NCBI GenBank assembly: GCA_003584705.1
Contig: AP018536.1
Location: forward strand, 1,240,001-1,304,000
Source: Lachnospiraceae bacterium GAM79
GTDB taxonomy: Bacteria > Bacillota > Clostridia > Lachnospirales > Lachnospiraceae
DNA length: 64,000 nucleotides
Direction of reading: 5' to 3'
In this document: positions 51,130 through 60,819 of the stretch, piece after piece
How positions within the stretch are numbered: position 1 is the stretch's first letter
Layout: each line of letters opens with the position of its first letter
Made by a program: the position numbers and the translations under genes
The notes under the pieces: model-generated
What the model was told of the DNA's origin: nothing
The model's input: the letters and a program-made list of their open reading frames with translations, nothing else
Database searches by the model: none

Positions 51130-51180
51130 ACACAATTAAAGCAGCCGCAGGCGGGAAACCTGCAGCCACTTTAATTGTGT
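51130..51180. repeat. long inverted repeat, unexplained
   Basis: Perfect 12-base ends ACACAATTAAAG / CTTTAATTGTGT continue into imperfectly paired AGCCGCAGG / CCTGCAGCC. No T-run follows. A second small hairpin (TTCGGC-TCTC-GCCGAA) lies at 51221-51236. Apart from these and the tRNA promoter, the 457 bases between tRNA-Trp and the FNT gene show a TATAAT at 51338 but no convincing -35. Confidence 0.6.
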
Positions 51181-51455
51181 AAAAGGGGAATTCTTCCGGA
51201 AATCTACTTATATAAGCGGTTCGGCTCTCGCCGAACATCCTAAGTATATTACACATTTCGGCTTTTGTCTACTATTTTTTTGCATAAATTTTACAAAAAA
51301 AGATTGTGTTATGACAAAAACGGTGAGAGGAAATGTATATAATCAGATACATAGGGGGAAAAGCTTGATTCCCGCCGCAGATTTCGTGTAATATAGGTAG
51401 TAAATGAGTATGAGAAAGTACGGCAGATAAGGGCTGTACGGAAATGAGGGAAAAT

Positions 51456-52319
51456 ATGGAACAGCATTTTAATACCCCGGCAGAAGTCATTGATAATAAC
51501 ATGAAGGCCGGAGAGGGCAAGGCACATCTTCCTCTGGGCAAGATGATCCTGTTAGGCATTATGGCAGGTGCTTTCATTGCACTGGGCGGAGCTACCAGCA
51601 GTACTGCGGCGCATGCTATTGACAACGTAGGTCTGGCCCGATTCGTAGCCGGTATCATCTTCCCTGTGGGACTGATGATCATTGTATTTGTAGGTGGAGA
51701 ACTTTTCACCGGCAACTGCCTGATCGTCATGGACGTGGTAGGCAAAAAGGTGACCTGGTTCGAATGTATCCGCAATCTGATCGTGGTATATTTCAGCAAC
51801 CTGATCGGCGCGCTGATCATTGATACCCTGATCTACTTTTCCGGAAATCTGGACTACACCGGCGGATTGCTGGGGGCTTATGCCATCAAAGTGGCAGTCG
51901 GCAAGGTAGGCATTTCTCCGCTGAAAGGAATTACCTCCGGTATCCTGTGTAACATTCTGGTATGTATTGCGATCCTGATGGCAGCGGCAGCTACGGATAT
52001 CGTCGGTAAGATCTGGGCGATCTTCTTCCCGATCATGGCCTTCGTAGTCGGCGGTTTCGAGCACTGTGTTGCAAATATGTTCTACATTCCCGTAGGCATG
52101 ATGGCTGCACAGAATCCCGCGTATGTTGCAAAGGCACAGGAAGCATACGGCCTGACCGCAGAGCAGATCCAGGGACTGACAGTACTGCACAGCCTGAACA
52201 ACTTTATTCCCGTTACCATCGGCAATATCTTAGGCGGAATGGTATTCGTAGGAATCCCCTGCTACTTTATTTATAAGAAGAAGTGGCAGAAATGGCATGA
52301 GGAATCCAAGAACGCATAG
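51456..52319 (+). CDS. formate/nitrite transporter (FNT) family channel
   Basis: A 287-aa membrane channel with six hydrophobic segments. Family motifs include LLGIMAGAFIALGGATSS near residue 30, GGELFTGNC (Omega-loop region) near 85, and GFEHCVANMFYIPVGMM near 200, whose His is the conserved central residue of FocA/NirC. It passes formate, nitrite, hydrosulfide or short-chain acids. ATG 51456 with GAGGGA is preferred to ATG 51444. Confidence 0.9.
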   Translation: MEQHFNTPAEVIDNNMKAGEGKAHLPLGKMILLGIMAGAFIALGGATSSTAAHAIDNVGLARFVAGIIFPVGLMIIVFVGGELFTGNCLIVMDVVGKKVTWFECIRNLIVVYFSNLIGALIIDTLIYFSGNLDYTGGLLGAYAIKVAVGKVGISPLKGITSGILCNILVCIAILMAAAATDIVGKIWAIFFPIMAFVVGGFEHCVANMFYIPVGMMAAQNPAYVAKAQEAYGLTAEQIQGLTVLHSLNNFIPVTIGNILGGMVFVGIPCYFIYKKKWQKWHEESKNA

Positions 52320-52349
52320 GACGGGAAAGTAAATACAGAGCGGAACAGA

Positions 52350-52389
52350 AGCAGCTTGGGATAATGATAAGATCCCCGGCTGCTTTTTG
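52350..52389 (+). terminator. terminator of the FNT gene
   Basis: GCAGCTTGGGAT / ATCCCCGGCTGC arms followed by TTTTT. Confidence 0.8.
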
Positions 52390-52579
52390 CTTATACGATG
52401 TAACCGGTATAGCTTTATGTCTGCACAGGAGTTTGCAAGGGATGAACCGGATATGGATTTTCAGAATTATAAACGAAATATTAAATCGCATTTTTACACA
52501 TGTAATATAAAAACATTAGAAAAACGGAGATAAAACGAGAAAATAAAAGAAATAGTTATTTAAATAACGGTGAATGCGT

Positions 52580-52608
52580 TTGAAAAACTCGGCATATAAA
52601 ACTAATAT
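52580..52608 (+). promoter_or_regulatory. groESL promoter
   Basis: TTGAAA (52580-52585), a 17-base spacer and TAATAT (52603-52608), just upstream of the CIRCE element. Nothing else is evident between the FNT terminator and this promoter. Confidence 0.6.
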
Positions 52609-52620
52609 AAACTATAGAAA

Positions 52621-52647
52621 TTAGCACTCGATAAAAATGAGTGCTAA
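52621..52647. promoter_or_regulatory. CIRCE element (HrcA operator)
   Basis: TTAGCACTC-N9-GAGTGCTAA, an exact match to the CIRCE consensus, lies 53 bases before groES. The heat-shock operon is therefore under HrcA control, and hrcA itself is not in the window. Confidence 0.97.
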
Positions 52648-52699
52648 CAAATGAAAAAGAGTAATATGATATTTAAATAGTTATAAGGAGGCAGTTGTC

Positions 52700-52984
52700 A
52701 TGAGTTTGAAACCTTTAGGTGACAGAGTAGTATTAAAACAGTTAGTTGCAGAGGAGACTACCAAGTCCGGTATCGTGCTCCCCGGTCAGAATAAGGAAAA
52801 GCCCCAGCAGGCAGAAGTTGTTGCTGTCGGCCCCGGCGGTGTCGTAGACGGTAAGGAAGTAAAGATGGAAGTTAAGGTTGGCGATCAGGTCATCTATTCC
52901 AAATACTCAGGAACCGAAGTAAAGCTGGATGATGAAGAGTACATCATCGTAAAGCAGAGCGACATCCTTGCAATCATTCAGTAA
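52700..52984 (+). CDS. groES: co-chaperonin GroES
   Basis: A 94-aa Hsp10 that caps Gro[17 protein letters not shown] at the start, the mobile loop around residues 17-33 ([19 protein letters not shown]) and [19 protein letters not shown] near the end are standard. AAGGAGG precedes the ATG. First gene of the CIRCE-controlled operon. Confidence 0.98.
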   Translation: MSLKPLGDRVVLKQLVAEETTKSGIVLPGQNKEKPQQAEVVAVGPGGVVDGKEVKMEVKVGDQVIYSKYSGTEVKLDDEEYIIVKQSDILAIIQ

Positions 52985-53013
52985 TTGCAAACCTAAAAAG
53001 AAATTAAGACTAA

Positions 53014-54666
<1,653 letters not shown>

Positions 54667-54698
54667 GCGTCAGGACCGCTTCGACGCAGCCGTGCTAA

Positions 54699-54747
54699 AA
54701 AGGGAGCACACTATGCAAGCTAGCTTGCAATAGTGCGCTTCTTTTTT
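54699..54747 (+). terminator. groESL terminator
   Basis: AGCACACTATGCAAGC / GCTTGCAATAGTGCGCT stem with a TA loop, followed by TCTTTTTT. A further nested hairpin (ATCGCATGAATTGCGAAGCA, start at 54775) lies after it and shares the TTGCGAAGCAA core with the array at 19923-20163. Confidence 0.85.
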
Positions 54748-54894
54748 AGTGCGGATATGGCGAAGTCCAGCGGATATCGCATGAATTGCGAAGCAATTTA
54801 TGCGATAAGCCGCTGCTGCGTCAGATCCCCTTGACTCTCCCCCAAAAACCTCTTAAACTTATCTCAAACACATCAAAGAAAGAGGTATACCCTT

Positions 54895-55068
54895 ATGAAT
54901 CGTTTTGAATACATCGTAGAAAGCATTGACGGCGATTATGCCCATCTTCGCAGAACAGACATCGAATCCGATGAATTAAAGCTGGTGGCCCGCGCGCTGC
55001 TTCCGCCCGAGATCATGGAGGGCACGAAGCTGTTATACGAGTGGATGCAGTATTCCATTATGGAATAA
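54895..55068 (+). CDS. small hypothetical protein (57 aa, DUF3006-like)
   Basis: It begins MNRFEYIVESIDGDYAHLRR and ends YEWMQYSIME. The opening strand pattern (F-x-V-x-x-I-D-G-D-Y-A-x-L) resembles DUF3006-type small beta-barrel proteins, but the C-terminal half is helical. AGAGG lies about 10 bases before the ATG. Function unknown. Confidence 0.6.
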   Translation: MNRFEYIVESIDGDYAHLRRTDIESDELKLVARALLPPEIMEGTKLLYEWMQYSIME

Positions 55069-55234
55069 TTATGCCAAATTTTGAAATGTCCGGAGAAAAC
55101 GCAATATTTGTCATAAAATAAAAGGGAAACTGGCACGACAGGAGAGTTGGTAAAGAATACACTTATAGTATGAGCGTGGTACACGCAGCTTTGCGCAAAT
55201 AGAAAGACTAATACATGTAAAAAGGAGACTCCCT

Positions 55235-56779
55235 ATGAGTGAACCTAGAACTTATCATAACCCTGTACAACGCGGTTTTTTCCCGGATCCTTCGGTGATC
55301 CGTGTCGGTAACGATTATTACATGGTGAATTCCAGTTTCCAGTATTTTCCGGCGATCCCCATTTCCCATTCCAGGGATATGGTACACTGGCATATTATCG
55401 GTCATGCCATCACGAATCCGGAATGGCTGGATCTCAGCGACATCCGGGATTCCCACGGAATCTGGGCACCGGATATTGAATATGTGGACGGAAAATACTA
55501 TATCTATGTTACCTTACGCCTGAATGCGGACGGCAAGCGTGATAACAACGTAATGCGCAGACAACTGGTGATGGTGTCCGACAGGCCGGAGGGTCCTTAT
55601 AGTAAGCCGGTATGTCTGGAAGTGGACGATATCGATCCGTCTCTGTTCGTGGATGATGACGGCAGCAGATATATGATCATTGCCAAGGCAGCACAGGCGG
55701 TTCCCCTGACGGCGGACGGACTGGCAGTGGCGGGTCCGGCGAAGACCGCATGGGAAGGCACGGGCGAGCGTTGCTCTGAAGGTCCCCATATCATGAAAAA
55801 GGACGGTTATTATTACGCTATCGTGGCTGAGGGTGGCACCGGTTACGGCCATGGCATCAATGTGGGAAGAAGTAAGAATTTCTACGGTCCTTATGAGTGT
55901 TCTCCCTATAATCCGGTCATGCGTCAGAAGGACCCTGCGGCACCCATTCAGAGAGCCGGACACGGCAAGCTGGTACAGGATCAGAACGGTCAGTGGTGGT
56001 GTTATTATCTCTGCGGAAGACCTAACGAGGGCAACTATACTACCGTAGGCAGAGAGTCTGCTCTGGATCCCGTACAGTGGACGGAGGACGGCTGGTTTAC
56101 CGTCAACGAAGGAAAAGGCCCCAGCCTGACACAGATTGCACCGGATCTTCCCGAGTGTATCTACGAGAGAAACTTATTTGATGATTTTAACGATACCAGG
56201 CTGAATCTGGAATGGGAGTTCGTGCGCAACCCGGATAACGGATCCTGGTCACTGACGGAACGTCCCGGGTATTACAGGATCTGGACCAGAGACGGACAGT
56301 TGAATGAGATCCGTGCGAAAAATACGTTGTTACGCAGAGAACAGGAGTTGTCCTACGTGGCAGAGACGAAGCTGGAATTCTACCCGGATAAGGACGGAGA
56401 ACAGGCGGGACTGACCTGCTACTACAGTACAGCCACCTATGCCAGATGCTCTCTGTGCTATGAGGGCGGACGGAAGATCCAACTGGTCATCAACCGCAAC
56501 CACGGCGAGGAGCTGGTGGCGGAAGTGGACCATGTGAAGGAAGGCGCTCTGTATCTGAAAGTAGTGGTGGAGAAGCTGACCAGAACTTTCTATTACAGCT
56601 ATGACGGAGAGAACTGGGAGCAGGTCGGAGTTCTGGAGAACTGCATTTACCTCTGTGACGAGGGTGTTCCCGATGATCCTAAACGCCATACCGGTACGCT
56701 GGTAGGCATCTATGCCAACAACGGAGGCTGTGGAAGCCGCAAAGCAGCGGATTTTGACTACTTTAAATATGAGGATTAG
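55235..56779 (+). CDS. GH43 family glycoside hydrolase (beta-xylosidase/arabinofuranosidase)
   Basis: A 514-aa two-domain enzyme without a signal peptide. The N-terminal five-bladed propeller (about 8-310) has the GH43 acidic triad: Asp18 (FFPDPSVI), Asp134 (DIDPSLF) and Glu182 (RCSEGPHI). The C-terminal ~200 residues form a beta-sandwich (DFNDTRLNLEWEF start, DUF1349/XynB-like). It probably removes xylose or arabinose from imported xylo-/arabino-oligosaccharides in the cytoplasm. AAAAGGAG precedes the ATG. It stands alone. Confidence 0.9.
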   Translation: MSEPRTYHNPVQRGFFPDPSVIRVGNDYYMVNSSFQYFPAIPISHSRDMVHWHIIGHAITNPEWLDLSDIRDSHGIWAPDIEYVDGKYYIYVTLRLNADGKRDNNVMRRQLVMVSDRPEGPYSKPVCLEVDDIDPSLFVDDDGSRYMIIAKAAQAVPLTADGLAVAGPAKTAWEGTGERCSEGPHIMKKDGYYYAIVAEGGTGYGHGINVGRSKNFYGPYECSPYNPVMRQKDPAAPIQRAGHGKLVQDQNGQWWCYYLCGRPNEGNYTTVGRESALDPVQWTEDGWFTVNEGKGPSLTQIAPDLPECIYERNLFDDFNDTRLNLEWEFVRNPDNGSWSLTERPGYYRIWTRDGQLNEIRAKNTLLRREQELSYVAETKLEFYPDKDGEQAGLTCYYSTATYARCSLCYEGGRKIQLVINRNHGEELVAEVDHVKEGALYLKVVVEKLTRTFYYSYDGENWEQVGVLENCIYLCDEGVPDDPKRHTGTLVGIYANNGGCGSRKAADFDYFKYED

Positions 56780-56841
56780 ACAAAAAAGAAGTCCTGATTT
56801 TGGCTAAAAGTGCGAAAAACTCGCAACTGTAAGAAATCTGT

Positions 56842-56870
56842 TTGCCAAATAGTCGAAATAATGGTAGAAT
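56842..56870 (+). promoter_or_regulatory. promoter of a putative small RNA
   Basis: TTGCCA (56842-56847), a 17-base spacer and TAGAAT (56865-56870). The next gene start is more than 200 bases on, beyond a strong terminator. Confidence 0.65.
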
Positions 56871-56876
56871 AATTAT

Positions 56877-56985
56877 GATTCAAAATGTAAGAGCTTACAT
56901 TATGGATCGACAGGAACAAATGCAACGCATAGTTTCATACATCTCTTTTCAAAGGATCCCGGGTGAGCAGCCCGGGATCTTTTGT
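56877..56985 (+). ncRNA. putative small RNA of about 110 nt
   Basis: Bounded by the promoter at 56842 and the terminator at 56951-56984. It contains an inverted repeat GTAAGAGCTTAC (56886-56897). A short open frame passes through it, but it has no ribosome site and reads across the terminator, so an RNA product is preferred. No known RNA family is recognised. Confidence 0.45.
56951..56984 (+). terminator. strong terminator of the putative small RNA
   Basis: AAAGGATCCCGGG / CCCGGGATCTTTT with a 7-base loop. Confidence 0.85.
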
Positions 56986-57103
56986 GCATCTGAGGTTTGT
57001 GCATCCGAAGCAGTCTGGAATAGAAAATAATAGAAAATAATTTCAAAAAATTTATAAGATTTTGTCGAAAACTGTCACGTATATAATGTAGTGAGGTTTT
57101 AAC

Positions 57104-57344
57104 ATGACTAAAGACGAAGAAATCAGAATGATAAATGAAAAACTGGATTTTTTATGTAATGGAGGCAAGTGATGAGGAGTTCGATACCGAAGAGGTACGC
57201 AAACTTGTGAAGCGATTAGATGAATTGGATCCCATACCATTGCCGTGGAAATCGGATGAGGAAGCATTGAAAGACTTCTGGGATTATTGTGAAGAGAGAC
57301 AGAGGGAAGAACGTATAATAGCAGAGATGAAAATTAAGGGCTGA
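57104..57344 (+). pseudogene. frameshifted remnant of a Lachnospiraceae membrane/anti-sigma-like gene
   Basis: From ATG 57104 the frame reads MTKDEEIRMINEKLDF and then stops. The neighbouring frame continues YVMEASDEEFDTEEVRKLVK to a stop at 57344. The two join into one sensible acidic peptide if the T6 run near 57149 lost one T, so a single-base indel has broken the gene. The product would be ~80 aa, resembling the N-terminal part of larger anti-sigma-like proteins of this family, so it is probably also truncated. Either frame alone is poorly supported. No gene is seen in 57345-57522. Confidence 0.55.
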
Positions 57345-57522
57345 GAAGTCAGTGCCTTTGGAAAAAGTATGTGGTAAAATATATATACGAGAAACGAAAT
57401 GCTGCAAGAATTGCCAGACGTAGGTCAATTCATCCTAGCTATGGATACTTGGTTTGAAAAACTGATGGAGAAATAATCTAGGAAAATAGTTTAAAGTTTA
57501 CATGTTATGATCATGTATGAAG

Positions 57523-57551
57523 TTGGAACAAAATAAAGATTGTGCTATACT
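57523..57551 (+). promoter_or_regulatory. promoter of the bile salt hydrolase-like gene
   Basis: TTGGAA (57523-57528), a 17-base spacer and TATACT (57546-57551), with TGC giving an extended -10; 58 bases before the ATG. Confidence 0.78.
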
Positions 57552-57609
57552 ATTGTTCAAGAAAAAAACTCATTGACATATTTCAATCTATTTAGGAGGA
57601 TAAACGATC

Positions 57610-58587
57610 ATGTGTACAGCAGCAACTTATAAAACAAAAGATTTTTACTTTGGACGAACCCTCGATTATGAATTCTCTTATGGTGATCAGATAGTAATTA
57701 CACCACGTAATTATGCGTTTAATTTTCGCCATGTTGGCGATATGAAAAATCATTATGCAATTATTGGAATGGCTCATGTTGCAGAGGATTATCCTTTGTA
57801 TTATGATGCTATGAATGAAAAAGGAGTGGCAATGGCAGGACTGAATTTTGTCGGAAATGCTGTTTATGCCGCGATTAAGCCAGATGTGGAAAATATTGCA
57901 CAGTTTGAATTTATTCCGTGGATTTTAAGTCAGTGTTCTTCTTTAGTTGAAGTTCGCGAGCTTCTTGAACGAATTAATATTGTTAATACTCCTTTCAGCG
58001 AGCAATTCCCATTAGCACAATTACACTGGATCATTTCTGATGAGAATGAGTCAATTACGGTAGAATCTATGTCAGATGGTTTACATATTTATGACAATCC
58101 AGTAGGAGTGCTTACGAATAATCCGCCATTTCCACAGCAGATGTTTCAACTAAATAATTATATGTATTTATCTCCTAAACAGCCCAGAAATACTTTCTGC
58201 GAGAATTTGGCTCTTGATGCATATAGTAGAGGTATGGGAGGATTAGGTCTTCCGGGAGATCTCTCATCTTCCTCACGCTTTGTACGTGTGGCTTTTACAA
58301 AGGTAAATGCAATTTCAGGTGAATCAGGGGAAGAAAGCGTTAGCCAATTCTTCCACATTCTCGGATCTGTGGATCAGCAACGAGGATGTTGCGAAGTAGC
58401 GGATGGAAAATATGAAATCACATTGTATACGTCGTGTTGTAATGTTACAAAAGGTATTTATTATTACAATACTTATGAAAACCATCAGATCAGTGCAGTA
58501 GATATGCATGTAGAAAATCTGGATAGTGATAAAATGATTTGTTATCCAGTAATTCAAGGAGAACGAATCAACTATCAAAATAAATAA
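57610..58587 (+). CDS. choloylglycine hydrolase family protein (bile salt hydrolase-like)
   Basis: A 325-aa Ntn-hydrolase (BSH/penicillin V acylase family). After removal of Met1 the nucleophile is Cys2 (MCTAAT). Other active-site residues can be placed: Arg16, Asp19 (FGRTLDYEFSYGDQ), Asn79 (MAGLNFVGNA), Asn171 (VLTNNPPF) and Arg223 in the signature GLGLPGDLSSSSRF. This set fits hydrolysis of glycine/taurine-conjugated bile acids in a gut bacterium. TTTAGGAGG precedes the ATG. It is more A/T-rich than the genes before 57000, suggesting transfer. Confidence 0.9.
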   Translation: MCTAATYKTKDFYFGRTLDYEFSYGDQIVITPRNYAFNFRHVGDMKNHYAIIGMAHVAEDYPLYYDAMNEKGVAMAGLNFVGNAVYAAIKPDVENIAQFEFIPWILSQCSSLVEVRELLERINIVNTPFSEQFPLAQLHWIISDENESITVESMSDGLHIYDNPVGVLTNNPPFPQQMFQLNNYMYLSPKQPRNTFCENLALDAYSRGMGGLGLPGDLSSSSRFVRVAFTKVNAISGESGEESVSQFFHILGSVDQQRGCCEVADGKYEITLYTSCCNVTKGIYYYNTYENHQISAVDMHVENLDSDKMICYPVIQGERINYQNK

Positions 58588-58625
58588 TGTTTTGAAATCA
58601 GGGATGAGGTAGAAAGGAAAGTTCC

Positions 58626-58897
58626 ATGACAAAAGATGAAGTAAAAAAACTCAGGATGGACAGTCCGGAATCACTACAGTTTTTAAATAATGCTACAAAA
58701 TTTTATAATTTAATGATGATGTATCGTTGTGCTATTCGGGAGATACAAACTAAACTTGAGGTTTTGGATGATGAATTTTCAGCTGAGAACAATCGAAATC
58801 CTATTTCTTTTATAAAAACAAGAATTAAGAAGCCCAATAGTATTTACGATAAACTGCAGAAGATGGGATATGAATTTACAACAGAAAATATACAGAC
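58626..58897 (+). pseudogene. small alarmone synthetase gene, 5' part (split by IS)
   Basis: N-terminal 90 codons of a RelA/SpoT-domain (p)ppGpp synthetase of the YjbM/YwaC type, ending at the IS target GAC (58895-58897). The ATP-site segment KTRIKKPNSIYDKLQKMGYE is present. In the current state translation continues into the IS and stops at 59015. Joined to the 3' part at 60376 the frame is intact (226 aa). Confidence 0.88.
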
Positions 58898-60372
58898 GAG
58901 AGTGCGGACAAAATTCTGGACTACTATAGGGCTTCGAAAGGAGCCTTTTTATGTATTCAAAAGAACAAAAGGATATTGCACTACGGATATATCATCAAAC
59001 AGAGTCTGTAACTGAAACTATTAGGATTCTAGGGTATCCAACACGCAGAAATCTGTACACATGGATTGCTGAGGAAAATACCCCACCCAAAACAAGGAAA
59101 GAATACCCTGTAATTGATAATCCTCCTGATCATCCTCGCAATCCTCCATTAGAAGTAAAATTAGATGCAATTCACCGTTGCTATGAGCTCGGAGAAAATA
59201 TAAAATATGTTTCAGAAGACATTGGATATAGTAGAGCCAGTATTTATCAATGGCGAAAACGTTATTTAAAAGAAGGTACATTAGGTCTTATGAATCACAA
59301 AAACATTACTCCGGGAACATTAGTAGAAGGTTCTGTTTCAAGTACAGTTATTTCTTCTGATGAAATAAATCAGTTGAAGGCTCAAATGCAAGATATGCAA
59401 TTAGAAATAGACATTCTTAAAGAAACGATAAATGTATTAAAAAAAGACCCCGACATCGATCAGAGTGCTCTCAGCAACAGAGAGAAGGCGGTGATAATCG
59501 ATGTCTTGAAAAATAGATACTCACTGCCATTATTATTACAGAAATTACAATTATCAAAAAGCAGTTATTATTATCAGAAACAATCCCTACAAAAAGAAGA
59601 TAAATATACACTTTTACGTGTTAGAGTCATTGAATTATTTACAGAGAATAAAGGTCGATATGGTTACAGACGAATTCACGCCCTACTTAAGCGTGAAAAT
59701 ATAATTGTCTCAGAAAAAGTTATTCGTAGGATTATGAAAGAAGAACAACTTGTAGTAAAAATCAAACGAACTCGTAAATATAATTCCTATCAAGGTGAAA
59801 TATCTCCAGCAGTAGATAATCTAATTAACAGAAATTTTTCTGCATCTAAACCTAACGAAAAGTGGTTAACAGATATAACCGAGTTTGCAATTCCGGCAGG
59901 AAAGGTTTATTTATCGCCTATAGTAGATTGTTTTGATGGCTTACTTGTCAATTGGAATATAAGCACTTCTCCAGATGCATTACTTGTCAATTCTATGCTT
60001 GACGATGCAGCTAAATTACTATCTGTAGGAGAAAAACCAATCATACATTCAGACAGAGGCGTACACTACCGCTGGCCAGGCTGGATTGACAGGATGGAGA
60101 AAAATGGTTTCATACGATCAATGTCAAAGAAAGGCTGTTCACCTGATAATTCTGCCTGTGAGGGCGTATTTGGAAGAATTAAAAATGAGATGTTCTATAA
60201 TGCAGATTGGTCTGGGGTAAACATCTCAGAATTTATTGGTATTTTAAATGATTATCTTTATTGGTATAATGAAAAAAGAATAAAAAAATCATTAGGATAT
60301 TTGAGTCCTATAGAGTACAGACATAGACTTGGATTGGTCACTTAGATAGTCCAAGAAAATGTCCGCACCCTC
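58898..60372 (+). mobile_element. IS3-family insertion sequence, 1475 bp
   Basis: The left end GAGAGTGCGGACAAAATTCT and the inverted right end GAGGGTGCGGACATTTTCTT match at most positions, and the match continues into GGACTA. A 3-bp direct repeat GAC flanks it (58895-58897 and 60373-60375). It carries one complete transposase gene and interrupts an alarmone synthetase gene. The intact ends and duplication indicate a recent insertion. Confidence 0.92.
58951..60345 (+). CDS. IS3-family transposase (single fused frame)
   Basis: A 464-aa DDE transposase. Helix-turn-helix segments (about 1-115) and a short coiled coil (about 137-165) correspond to OrfA, followed by an HTH_21-like region (YGYRRIHALLKREN) and the rve catalytic core with Asp308 (LTDITEF), Asp368 (HSDRGVHY) and Glu404 (CEGVFGR), D-35-E spacing. 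OrfA and OrfB are in one uninterrupted frame, so no programmed frameshift is needed. AAAGGAG precedes the ATG. Confidence 0.93.
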   Translation: MYSKEQKDIALRIYHQTESVTETIRILGYPTRRNLYTWIAEENTPPKTRKEYPVIDNPPDHPRNPPLEVKLDAIHRCYELGENIKYVSEDIGYSRASIYQWRKRYLKEGTLGLMNHKNITPGTLVEGSVSSTVISSDEINQLKAQMQDMQLEIDILKETINVLKKDPDIDQSALSNREKAVIIDVLKNRYSLPLLLQKLQLSKSSYYYQKQSLQKEDKYTLLRVRVIELFTENKGRYGYRRIHALLKRENIIVSEKVIRRIMKEEQLVVKIKRTRKYNSYQGEISPAVDNLINRNFSASKPNEKWLTDITEFAIPAGKVYLSPIVDCFDGLLVNWNISTSPDALLVNSMLDDAAKLLSVGEKPIIHSDRGVHYRWPGWIDRMEKNGFIRSMSKKGCSPDNSACEGVFGRIKNEMFYNADWSGVNISEFIGILNDYLYWYNEKRIKKSLGYLSPIEYRHRLGLVT

Positions 60373-60375
60373 GAC

Positions 60376-60784
60376 ATATCTCAATGATGTAGCAGGCGTT
60401 CGAATAGTTTGTGCGTTTATTGACGATATTTATATGATATCAGATTTGATTACCCAACAGGATGATATTAAAGTTATTGAAATAAAAGATTATATAAAAA
60501 ATCCAAAATCGAATGGTTATCGAAGCTATCATATGATTGTTGAAATACCAGTATTTTTTGCTAAGGGTAAAACACCTATGCGTGTAGAATTACAGATTCG
60601 AACCAATGGTATGGATTTCTGGGCAACATTGGAACATCAACTTCGCTATAAAAAAGGAATTGAAGAAATGCCTGGCTATGATGAGATAAGTGAAGAATTA
60701 CTTCATTCTGCAAGAGCTATCATTGAAGCAGATAATGAAATGCAGAGAATAAAAGACAAAATTGGTATGTTCTACGAAATTTAG
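60376..60784 (+). pseudogene. small alarmone synthetase gene, 3' part (split by IS)
   Basis: The remaining 136 codons: YLNDVAGVRIVCAFIDDIY, NPKSNGYRSYHMIVEIP and ELQIRTNGMDFWATLEHQL are RelA/SpoT synthetase motifs, and no HD hydrolase domain is present. An ATG at 60359 inside the IS end could start a C-terminal fragment, but this lacks the N-terminal ATP-binding part and should be inactive. Cardiolipin synthase follows after 35 bases and may have been co-transcribed before the insertion. Confidence 0.88.
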
Positions 60785-60819
60785 GGAGAAAACTGAGCAA
60801 GTAGGAAGGTGGAATATAT

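Noticed and set aside
56842..57030. 62-codon open frame across the putative small RNA
   Set aside because: Start lies within the promoter -35, no ribosome site, and the frame reads through a strong terminator hairpin.
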